Assembly: GCA_005880345.1 (NCBI GenBank)
Contig: VBGE01000014.1
Coordinates: 1-7,233 of the forward strand
DNA from: Chloroflexota bacterium
Lineage (GTDB): Bacteria > Chloroflexota > Dormibacteria > Dormibacterales > Dormibacteraceae
DNA length: 7,233 nt
Reading direction: 5' to 3'
Below the pieces are notes generated by a model, which searched no databases, was not told the origin of the DNA, and saw only the letters and a list, made by a program, of their open reading frames with translations. Below are positions 1 through 5,645 of this stretch, piece after piece (position 1 is the stretch's first letter; each line of letters opens with the position of its first letter). The position numbers were made by a program, and so were the translations under genes.

Positions 1-2
1 TG

Positions 3-1082
3 GTGTCGATGCTGAAGCCGTCGTCCGAAACGAGCTCGTCCAATGGCAGCAACGGTTCGACGGCCGACGGCGCCGAGGTGCGGCTCAGCATCGAGGAGCT
101 GCAGCGCTACATCGAGCCGCTGCCCGACCTCGAGAATTTCATCCGGCTGGTTCACATCGCCCTGGCCGCCGACCACGAGGACACGCGCGTGGACAGCGCG
201 GCGGTCGCGGCCGAGCTGGGTCTCGATTCCCTCGCGTTGAGCAAGCTGGGATGGCTGGCGTCGGTGACGCCGGACGTGTGCCGGGAAGGCTCGTTCGCAC
301 CCGACTACTCGGAGTGGAGCTTTCTGCCGGCATACAACGTGCACCTGTTCCGGCGCGTGCACACGATCGATGACTTCCTGATGATCGAGTCGACGCTGGT
401 GCCGCGCGCTGCGCCCGAGGGCACGACGACGACCTCGCCAGGGACGGCGGCGTTCAATGTGGAACCGGGGACGCCTCTGCCGGACGGCATCGTCACGTTT
501 CTGATGACCGACGTGGTGGAGTCGACGCTGCTGTGGCTGCAGAGCCGCGCGGCCATGTACCAGGCGATGCGTCGGCACGACCAGCTGCTCACCTCGGCCA
601 TCGAGGCCAACGGCGGGGTGGTGCTCAAGGAACGAGGTGAGGGTGACTCGTCTTTCGCAGTGTTCCAGCGTGCGACCGACGCCGTAGTGGCGGCGGTCGA
701 GGCGCAGCAGGCGATCCAGTCCGAGGAGTGGCCTCAGGGGATCTCCCTGGCCGTGCGCATGGCGATCCTGACCGGCGAGGCGGACGCGGCCGACCGCGAC
801 TACCGCTCGCCTGCGGTCAACCGCTGCGCGAAGCTTCGCCGGCGGGCGGTGGGCGATCAGATCCTGGTGTCGGAGACCACGTACTCGATCGTCGCCGACA
901 TTCTGCGCGACGACATACGTCTGGTGTCGGTCGGGAAGCGCCTGCTGGAAGGGCACGACCGGCCTGAGGCGATCTACGTCGTTCAGCACCCGGCCGTGCG
1001 CCTGGAGGCCGACGTCACGCCGGACGAGATGTTCCCGACCCTCTCCGTGCTCCCGGGAGTGGAAGAGCAGCCCGCCAGCTGA
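3..1082 (+). CDS. Class III adenylate/guanylate cyclase-domain protein with unknown N-terminal region (start uncertain)
   Basis: The C-terminal half (about residues 161-330) is a class III nucleotidyl cyclase domain, the family that makes cAMP or cGMP from ATP or GTP. It opens with GIVTFLMTD, whose D170 matches the first metal-binding Asp. It continues with KERGEGDSSF, where E213 sits at the second metal position and K209 at the substrate Lys, and with SPAVNRCAKLRR, where N273 is the transition-state Asn. The usual Arg four residues later is K277. Residues 1-25 are Ser/Gly-rich and look disordered. Residues 26-135 form a helical region I do not recognise. There are no membrane segments, so it is probably cytoplasmic. 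The GTG at base 3 is only the first start visible; ATG at 9 or a start left of the window is possible. Activity is uncertain given the substitutions; it may act as a nucleotide sensor or scaffold. The transporter gene follows after 15 bases. Confidence 0.85.
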   Translation: MSMLKPSSETSSSNGSNGSTADGAEVRLSIEELQRYIEPLPDLENFIRLVHIALAADHEDTRVDSAAVAAELGLDSLALSKLGWLASVTPDVCREGSFAPDYSEWSFLPAYNVHLFRRVHTIDDFLMIESTLVPRAAPEGTTTTSPGTAAFNVEPGTPLPDGIVTFLMTDVVESTLLWLQSRAAMYQAMRRHDQLLTSAIEANGGVVLKERGEGDSSFAVFQRATDAVVAAVEAQQAIQSEEWPQGISLAVRMAILTGEADAADRDYRSPAVNRCAKLRRRAVGDQILVSETTYSIVADILRDDIRLVSVGKRLLEGHDRPEAIYVVQHPAVRLEADVTPDEMFPTLSVLPGVEEQPAS

Positions 1083-1097
1083 GGTTCAATTACAACC

Positions 1098-2072
1098 ATG
1101 GCGACCTCTGCGCGCTCGGGCGGGGTGACGGTCGACCGGTATTCCGTGGTCTTGATCGCGGTGGCGGCAGTTCTGTGGGCTTCCGATGCCCTGTTCCGCA
1201 ACCAGCTGATCAGCCACCTTTCCGCGTCCCAGATCGTGGTGGCCGAGGACGGACTGATCACGCTGTTCCTGGTCCCGGTGCTTGTCCGCAGCTGGCACGA
1301 GCTGCGCGGCCTGGGGTGGCGGGCGTGGGTGGCGGTCCTGCTGATCGCCGCCGGGGCGCAGGCGCTGGCGACGCTGTTCTTCACGGCGTCGTTCTCCTAC
1401 CGCATCTACGCCGAGACGTTCGTCCTGCAGCAGACGCAGCCGCTCATCGCGCTGGTGCTGGCGTGGGTGGTGCTGGGCGAGCGGCGCCGGCCGTGGTTCT
1501 GGGCGACAGTGCTCGTCGCGCTGGTCGGCGTGTACATGGTGGTGTTCGCTTACAACCCCATGGATCCGCTCTCGGCCTTGCAGCAGGGGCGGCTCGAGGC
1601 AGGGCTGTTCGCGCTGGGCGCGGCAGTGCTTTGGGCCAGCGGGACGGTGTTGGGCCGGTACGCGCTGGGCTCGCTCTCGTTCTGGTCGGTGACATCGTTG
1701 CGCTTCACGCTGGCGCTGCCGGTGCTGGTCGCCGTCGTGCTAGTCCAGTATGGGCTGGGCGGGTTTGGGCACTACCAGGTGTCCGATTTCGTGCCCAACC
1801 TGCTGGCCATCGCCCTGGTGCCGGGCCTGTTCGCCTTGTTGCTCTATTACCGCGCGTTGTCGCGGACGCCGGCCTCGTTGTCGACGATCGCTGAGCTGGC
1901 GCTTCCCGTGACTGCGACGTTCATCGCCGCGTGGCAGTTCAAGCAGCCTGTGTATCCGGCGCAGATCCTCGGCACCGCGCTGTTGATCGGAGTGATCATT
2001 CTCCTCAACCTGAACAAGGACAAGGCGGCCGAGGCGCCGCCGGTTGGGACGCTGGCACCCGTCGAAACCTAA
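1098..2072 (+). CDS. EamA-family (DMT superfamily) membrane transporter
   Basis: This 324-residue protein has the length and layout of a drug/metabolite transporter. It carries two homologous EamA halves (about 15-150 and 166-304), each with five hydrophobic helices, and a charged cytoplasmic tail rich in Lys, Glu and Pro. Family hallmarks are the first helix ending in AVLWASDALF, the similar AAVLWASGTVLGRYAL opening the second half, the conserved LGER loop at 126-129, YYRALSRTPAS around 250-260 and the Pro-containing AELALPVTA helix. Family members export or import small metabolites such as amino acids, nucleosides or drugs; the substrate cannot be inferred here. The ATG at 1098 follows the cyclase stop by 15 bases, with a weak GAGG about 13 bases upstream, so it is probably cotranscribed with that gene and with the SRPBCC gene downstream. 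Confidence 0.92.
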   Translation: MATSARSGGVTVDRYSVVLIAVAAVLWASDALFRNQLISHLSASQIVVAEDGLITLFLVPVLVRSWHELRGLGWRAWVAVLLIAAGAQALATLFFTASFSYRIYAETFVLQQTQPLIALVLAWVVLGERRRPWFWATVLVALVGVYMVVFAYNPMDPLSALQQGRLEAGLFALGAAVLWASGTVLGRYALGSLSFWSVTSLRFTLALPVLVAVVLVQYGLGGFGHYQVSDFVPNLLAIALVPGLFALLLYYRALSRTPASLSTIAELALPVTATFIAAWQFKQPVYPAQILGTALLIGVIILLNLNKDKAAEAPPVGTLAPVET

Positions 2073-2080
2073 CCGGTCGA

Positions 2081-2086
2081 AAGGAG
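2081..2086 (+). promoter_or_regulatory. Strong ribosome binding site of the SRPBCC gene
   Basis: AAGGAG lies eight bases before the ATG at 2095 and is a near-perfect Shine-Dalgarno match. It decides the start: an in-frame TTG at 2044 lies inside the transporter gene and would add 17 residues with no family resemblance. It is the only strong Shine-Dalgarno sequence I see in the window. Confidence 0.85.
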
Positions 2087-2094
2087 ATAGACAG

Positions 2095-2523
2095 ATGGCG
2101 CGCGAGTATGGGACGTCGGTCGAAACAAGCGCTTCGCCCGAACAGGTGTGGCGGGTGTGGTCGGACATGTCGACGTGGGGTTCGTGGAATCCGAACGTCT
2201 CGACGATGGACTGGAACGGCGGTTTTGTGTCCGGATCGACAGGGGTCATGAACACTCGAGCCGGTCAGCATCACAAGATGGAGCTGGTCGACGTTCAACC
2301 GGGCCGGGGCTTCGGCTTGTTGACCGCGGTCGTGCCCGGGACGCGCTTTCGCTTCAACTGCAAGATCGAGCCCGGTGCTTCAGGTGGCAAGACTCGCGTG
2401 TCGCAGACGGTCGAGGTGGGCGGGCCGCTGGGGCCGGTGTTGGGCGGGATGCTCGGGCCGCAGGTGTCTAAGGAATTCGGGACGCTCCTGGAGAACCTGG
2501 CCAGGAAGGCGGAATCGGCCTAG
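2095..2523 (+). CDS. SRPBCC (polyketide cyclase/dehydrase-like) family protein
   Basis: This 142-residue protein matches the START/Bet v1-like helix-grip fold of the SRPBCC superfamily, about 140-150 residues long. The opening strand EYGTSVETSASPEQVWRVWSD followed by WGSWNPNVSTMDWNGG is the typical beta1-helix-WxxWxP pattern. A GSTGVM strand, a middle part with alternating strands (LVDVQPGRGFGLLTAV, RFRFNCKIEP) and a long C-terminal helix from about residue 122 (VSKEFGTLLENLARKAES) complete the fold. Family members bind hydrophobic ligands in a deep pocket and range from polyketide aromatases to ligand carriers and stress proteins; no catalytic role can be assigned. There is no signal peptide, so it is cytoplasmic. 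It follows the transporter stop by 22 bases with its own strong ribosome binding site, so it may be made at a higher level than the transporter. Confidence 0.88.
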   Translation: MAREYGTSVETSASPEQVWRVWSDMSTWGSWNPNVSTMDWNGGFVSGSTGVMNTRAGQHHKMELVDVQPGRGFGLLTAVVPGTRFRFNCKIEPGASGGKTRVSQTVEVGGPLGPVLGGMLGPQVSKEFGTLLENLARKAESA

Positions 2524-2544
2524 GTATTCGGTTTTCCGGCCGCC

Positions 2545-3039
2545 TCACACACTAGATAAGGACGCGAGCCGTTTCCGGTAAGCGGCCGAGGCGCGGGTCC
2601 AGCTGAAGGCGACGCCCGCCAGCATCGCGGCCAGGAAGGTGGCGATTCCCGCCGCCAGGAGGGTCGGGCCCGCCTTGCCGTTCGCGATCGCACTCGTCAG
2701 CGGCGCCCAGTCGACGGTGGCGGCGGCGTTGAGCCAGGCGATGAGCCCGGTCGCGAACGCGATGGTGGCGAGGGTCCAGCGCTTCTCGGCGGTGGACATC
2801 TGGCCGAGGTCGAAACGGCGCTGGCGCGTGGTCACGGTGATGGTGCGCAGTCGCGTGAGCAGCACGAGCCAGACGGCGAGCATCGCCAGGCCGATGGCGA
2901 GCGCCACCCAGGGGTAGGCGGTCTGGTCGACGGGCGAGAGGTCGGCCGACCCCGCCCACGCGGCGAGGGGCAATGCCCAGATGAGGCTTGCCAGTGCGGC
3001 GAAGCCGGTGCGTCCGAAGCGATCGACGAGCCGGTTCAT
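2545..3039 (-). CDS. Hypothetical four-helix membrane protein, last gene of a three-gene operon
   Basis: I do not recognise this 164-residue protein. It has four clear hydrophobic segments at about 12-30, 43-63, 88-107 and 125-146, with a basic cytoplasmic-looking loop between the second and third (RLRTITVTTRQRRFD followed by TAEKRW) and a basic tail (TRASAAYRKRL). By the positive-inside rule both ends and the middle loop face the cytoplasm. There are no obvious catalytic or metal-binding motifs. Its ATG overlaps the SDR stop in ATGA (3036-3039), so translation is probably coupled to that gene; a purine-rich AAAGAGAAG lies about 12 bases upstream. It converges on the SRPBCC gene with a 21-base gap that holds no convincing terminator. 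The reading frame and membrane pattern make it a real gene; its function is unknown. Confidence 0.75.
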   Translation of the reverse strand: MNRLVDRFGRTGFAALASLIWALPLAAWAGSADLSPVDQTAYPWVALAIGLAMLAVWLVLLTRLRTITVTTRQRRFDLGQMSTAEKRWTLATIAFATGLIAWLNAAATVDWAPLTSAIANGKAGPTLLAAGIATFLAAMLAGVAFSWTRASAAYRKRLASLSSV

Positions 3040-3812
3040 GAGAGCGTGTACTTCTCTTTCAGGTATTGGGCGAACGTGATCTTGCCGTCCTTGTGGTCAG
3101 GACACGTTATCAGTCCCTCCCCCCACTGCTTGCTGAATTGGAAAGGAAGTGGCAGGTTGACGAGGCGGCGGGCCTCCTTGCGCGCCGTGAGCCATGCTTC
3201 CGCGATCGATTTGAAGTCGAGCACCTCGGGGCCGCCGAAGTCGGGGAGCATGCCGGCCGGCGGCTGCAGAGCCACGTCGACAAGGCGCTGAGCGACCTCG
3301 TTGGAGTCCACGGGCTGGAACTTCCAGGTGAATGGCACTGTGGCGAGCCCTGGAATCTTGGTGAACGCGCGGAGGAAGGTCTCCATGTGGTCGTGGAACT
3401 GCGTGGCGCGCAAGATCGACCACGGCCGACCGCCCTGCTGGACGACGGACTCGGTGCGCAGCTTGGTGCGGTAGTAGGGATAGCCCTGGACGCGGTCGAT
3501 CCCGACGATCGAGATGTAGGCAAGGTGCCCGATGCCCGCCTGTTGGGCGCAGTCGATGAGGCGGCGCGTGCCGCCGATGTCGGTGGCTCGGCTTGTGAGC
3601 GATTCGCGCGCGCCGGTGGCGGCGTGGATGATGGCGTCCATACCGGCCACGGCCCTGTCCAGCCCAGCGCCGGTGCGGAGGTCGCCCTGCACCGCATCGA
3701 CGTGGCCGCGAGGTTGGCGGCTGAGGATGCGGGCGCGGTGGCCCGACTGGCGCAGGAGCATGACCACATGTCGCCCGAGCGTTCCGGTCCCGCCGGTGAC
3801 GAGGACGTTCAT
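3036..3812 (-). CDS. Atypical SDR / NAD(P)-binding NmrA-like epimerase-family protein
   Basis: This is a Rossmann-fold protein of the atypical short-chain dehydrogenase (NmrA/YwnB-like) group. The N-terminal MNVLVTGGTGTLG holds the glycine-rich nucleotide-binding loop (residues 7-13), followed by a basic patch after the second strand (ILSRQPRGH) that favours NADP. GDLRTGAGLDRAVAGMDAIIHAA is the usual third and fourth strand pattern, and YYRTK at 113-117 supplies the YxxxK pair. RPWSILRATQFHDHMETF is typical of this group. The length, 258 residues, fits. I chose ATG 3812 over 3857 because it starts directly at the Rossmann strand and overlaps the upstream stop as ATGA. The extra 15 residues of the longer form are Arg-rich and unlike the family. 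Substrate and whether it catalyses or only senses redox cofactor are unknown. The HDHMETFLRAF segment and C-terminal half carry no recognisable specificity motif. Confidence 0.9.
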   Translation of the reverse strand: MNVLVTGGTGTLGRHVVMLLRQSGHRARILSRQPRGHVDAVQGDLRTGAGLDRAVAGMDAIIHAATGARESLTSRATDIGGTRRLIDCAQQAGIGHLAYISIVGIDRVQGYPYYRTKLRTESVVQQGGRPWSILRATQFHDHMETFLRAFTKIPGLATVPFTWKFQPVDSNEVAQRLVDVALQPPAGMLPDFGGPEVLDFKSIAEAWLTARKEARRLVNLPLPFQFSKQWGEGLITCPDHKDGKITFAQYLKEKYTLS

Positions 3813-4486
3813 TTCTTGCCGAGCTGTTCGCCGAAGAAAGTCACGACGCGTCGCCATGCGTCATCCGCCGCATCCTGGTTGAAGGCTCGACCGGATTCGT
3901 TGAAGAACGAGTGGCCGGTGTCCGGGTAAATCTTGATGTCGTGCTTGATGTTGCTCTGGGCCAGGGTGCGGTCGAGGGTGCGTCCCGCGTGGGCGGTGAA
4001 ATCGTTTTCCGGATATGACCCGACGACAGGGCAGAGGCGCTTCGCGACACCCAGGGGACGAGGGTTTGTGGCATAGAAGGGCGCGATGGCTTTGAGTCGT
4101 GAGTCGGTGCAAGCCCACGCGATGGCGAAGCCCCCGCCCATGCAGAAGCCGATCGCGCCCATGCGCTGCGCGTCAACCTCGGGCAGCTTGGCAAGAAAGG
4201 TAAGGGCGCTCTTGAGGTCGTCAATGCCGTAGCGATTTACCGAACCCATAAGCAACCCGGCCATGTAGCGGGCCATGCAGAGGGCGCGGATGCGGTCAGC
4301 GAAGAGATCCACCGCCAGGCCTGCGTAGCCTGCGTCCGCGAAGCGACGAGTGATGTCCTTGATGTTTTCGTTGAGCCCGTACGCCTCGTGGATCACGACG
4401 ACGCCCGGGTGTGGTCCGCTCCCGTCAGGCAGCGCGAGAAAGCCGCCGCCCTTGAGTTCTCTGGTCGTGACTTCGCGCGCTTGCAT
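3809..4486 (-). CDS. Dienelactone hydrolase-family alpha/beta hydrolase
   Basis: The 225-residue length and motifs match the dienelactone hydrolase family, cytoplasmic enzymes that open lactones or ester bonds; the name enzyme acts in chlorocatechol breakdown. The catalytic triad is visible as C115 in GFCMGGG (a Cys nucleophile elbow in place of Ser), D162 in PENDFTAH and H192 in TGHSFFN. E34 in VIHEAYGLNENIKD matches the Glu that holds the resting Cys in the prototype. The PHPGVVVIHE start and FADAGYAGLAVDLF are standard family features. It heads a leftward operon: its TGA overlaps the SDR ATG. No chlorocatechol dioxygenase or cycloisomerase gene is near, so a role in aromatic breakdown is not supported here; a general carboxyl-esterase or detoxifying role is equally possible. 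No Shine-Dalgarno precedes the ATG at 4486. Confidence 0.93.
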   Translation of the reverse strand: MQAREVTTRELKGGGFLALPDGSGPHPGVVVIHEAYGLNENIKDITRRFADAGYAGLAVDLFADRIRALCMARYMAGLLMGSVNRYGIDDLKSALTFLAKLPEVDAQRMGAIGFCMGGGFAIAWACTDSRLKAIAPFYATNPRPLGVAKRLCPVVGSYPENDFTAHAGRTLDRTLAQSNIKHDIKIYPDTGHSFFNESGRAFNQDAADDAWRRVVTFFGEQLGKK

Positions 4487-4574
4487 ATTTCGAGTGGGGT
4501 CAGTGAGAGATGGTAGCGGCGTCTGGGGAGCGGCCGAATGCGAGCGGTATCCTTATGGCACACCTGCAGGGCGT
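4487..4574. promoter_or_regulatory. Divergent intergenic region between the DLH operon and tRNA-Ala
   Basis: These 88 bases must hold promoters for both the leftward operon and the rightward tRNA unless upstream read-through supplies them. On the minus strand TACCAT (4510-4515) resembles a -10 box, with a poor TTCGGC 17 bases before it, giving a leader of about 17 bases. On the plus strand TATCCT (4548-4553) could be a -10 box for the tRNA, but no good -35 box is seen. Both are guesses from base patterns. Confidence 0.3.
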
Positions 4575-4651
4575 GGGCCCGTGGCGCAGCCTGGGAGCGC
4601 GGCAGACTGGCAGTCTGTAGGTCAGGGGTTCGAATCCCCTCGGGTCCACCA
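4575..4651 (+). tRNA. tRNA-Ala(GGC)
   Basis: A complete cloverleaf folds. The acceptor stem is GGGCCCG (4575-4581) with CGGGTCC (4641-4647). The D arm is GCGC/GCGC with a loop containing GGG. The anticodon stem is GCAGA/TCTGT around the loop CTGGCAG, giving anticodon GGC at 4609-4611. The T arm is AGGGG/CCCCT around TTCGAAT. The third acceptor pair is G-U, the main identity element for alanyl-tRNA synthetase, which confirms alanine. The discriminator is A and CCA is encoded (4649-4651). It reads codons GCC and GCU. It stands alone, and its 3' end lies 8 bases from the end of the convergent TPR gene, with no visible terminator between them. Confidence 0.95.
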
Positions 4652-4659
4652 ATTTCGAA

Positions 4660-5583
4660 TTAGGTTGAGTCGGCCAAGCGCCGACCTGGAGTCTTACCTT
4701 CCCCCCGGACTTGTTTCCCGAGCCACTCGAGCTCGGCAAGGTCGTCGGGATCAAGAGCCCGGCCAAGCCGGTCAAGGGCGCCCGAGCCGATCGCGAACCG
4801 CCGCCGTGCTTCGGCGATGTCGCTTTCCGCGGCTGCGACCGCGGACCAGTTGAGCTCGGTCCATGCCTCTCCGTACGCCTCGGTGATCCCAGCTTCGTCG
4901 CGCTGACGGAATCGTGCCTTGGCCGCCTCGACGTCGCCCAGATGGAGCTCGACCCATCCCAGGTTGTGCAGCTCCATTCCTACCCAGGCTCGGTTGTCGA
5001 GCTCGGTATTCAGCTGGAGACTTTGCAAATAGAGCTCGCGTGCGGCTGCGTAATCACCTTCGAGCCTCGTCCCGGCGGCCTGAAGGTGAAGAGGGGCGGC
5101 CCCTGCCTCCTGGTCGTCTGCGTCCATCGCCAGGTCCCGCGCCCGCCGCGCAAGGGCGGTGACTTCGCCATACCGTCCGTCTCGAAGGGCGACTCGGGCG
5201 AGCCCGGTCAGTGCGTCGCACTCACCGCGGACGTCTCCCGTCTGACGAGCGATATGGAGCGCCTTCTCGTTGGACGCTCGGGACCGCGCCTGATCACCAA
5301 TGCGGAACGCGAAAAGGCCGTCGGCATAGAGCGTCCGCACCTGCCACCGCGGAGCGGCTGTCCCTCCGGGTACAGACAGAGCGGTCGTTACAACCGCAGT
5401 TCCTTGATCGATCTCTGCGCGAGAGAGCCAAAGGCGCCAACAGCGACCGGCAAGCTCGAGCGCGGAAGCTGCATCACCGGCCTTCGCGAAGTAGTCCACA
5501 GCGTCGGCGACAGCGTCGCGTTCGGCTCCCAGCCCTTCAGGGTCTCCAGCTCTGGCGGCTTCGAGAACCTGATGCGGGGTCAT
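4660..5583 (-). CDS. Stand-alone TPR-repeat protein resembling the C-terminal module of large ATPase regulators
   Basis: This 307-residue protein is almost entirely helical with about six TPR-like helix pairs (roughly residues 25-58, 80-113, 120-153, 160-193, 200-233 and 240-273). Typical positions are ALTGLARVALRDGRYGEVTALARRA and ELHNLGWVELHLGDVEAAKARF, with the small-residue/Gly/aromatic TPR spacing. The N-terminal part (AERDAVADAVDYF, ALELAGRCWRLWLSR) resembles the linker between the ATPase and TPR parts of STAND/LuxR- or cyclase-type regulators, though no ATPase or DNA-binding domain is present here. The in-frame stop upstream (TGA at 5616-5614) shows the ATG at 5583 is the first available start, so an N-terminal fusion is excluded unless a frameshift intervenes. 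There is no signal peptide or membrane segment. It probably mediates protein-protein contact in the cytoplasm; the partner is unknown. No Shine-Dalgarno precedes it. Confidence 0.85.
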   Translation of the reverse strand: MTPHQVLEAARAGDPEGLGAERDAVADAVDYFAKAGDAASALELAGRCWRLWLSRAEIDQGTAVVTTALSVPGGTAAPRWQVRTLYADGLFAFRIGDQARSRASNEKALHIARQTGDVRGECDALTGLARVALRDGRYGEVTALARRARDLAMDADDQEAGAAPLHLQAAGTRLEGDYAAARELYLQSLQLNTELDNRAWVGMELHNLGWVELHLGDVEAAKARFRQRDEAGITEAYGEAWTELNWSAVAAAESDIAEARRRFAIGSGALDRLGRALDPDDLAELEWLGKQVRGEGKTPGRRLADST

Positions 5584-5645
5584 CGCATCGTGATCGTACT
5601 TGCGGCGGATTGTTCATCCGTGCCAGGACAGGCGTTATCGCTTGT
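5584..5645. promoter_or_regulatory. Divergent promoter region of the TPR and transglycosylase genes
   Basis: These 62 bases separate two divergent starts, so both promoters should lie here. Neither start has a Shine-Dalgarno sequence at usual spacing. On the minus strand TACGAT (5593-5598) fits the TAnnnT form of a -10 box and would place transcription within a few bases of the ATG. On the plus strand TTATCG (5635-5640), with TTGTTC (5610-5615) upstream, is a weaker match with similar geometry. Leaderless transcripts are possible but unproven. Confidence 0.35.

Noticed and set aside
2044..2094. Earlier TTG start for the SRPBCC gene
   Set aside because: It lies inside the transporter gene, and the AAGGAG at 2081-2086 correctly spaces the ATG at 2095.
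2073..2127. CGGTCGAAA occurring twice about 46 bases apart as an operator or repeat
   Set aside because: Nine bases in G+C-rich DNA, the second copy within coding sequence; no symmetry or further copies support a regulatory site.
2529..2538. Short CGG-TTTT-CCG hairpin in the convergent gap as a terminator
   Set aside because: The three-base stem is too weak and no U-tract follows in either direction.
3066..3929. A 287-residue open frame on the plus strand opposite the SDR gene
   Set aside because: It is antisense to a clear Rossmann-fold protein, has Asp/Glu/Arg/Gly/Ala/Val-heavy composition typical of frames forced open by high G+C, and shows no recognisable domain.
4500..4775. Small minus-strand frame containing GFEPLTYRLPVCRAP
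   Set aside because: This is the well-known false protein produced by reading antisense through a tRNA gene.
4350..4853. Plus-strand frame containing VAQPGSAADWQSVGQGFESP
   Set aside because: Also a recurrent false protein, from reading through the tRNA-Ala in the sense direction.
5211..5645. N-terminal extension of the transglycosylase frame by 145 residues
   Set aside because: The extension is Arg-rich, overlaps the TPR gene on the other strand, and would bury the export signal that begins at 5646.
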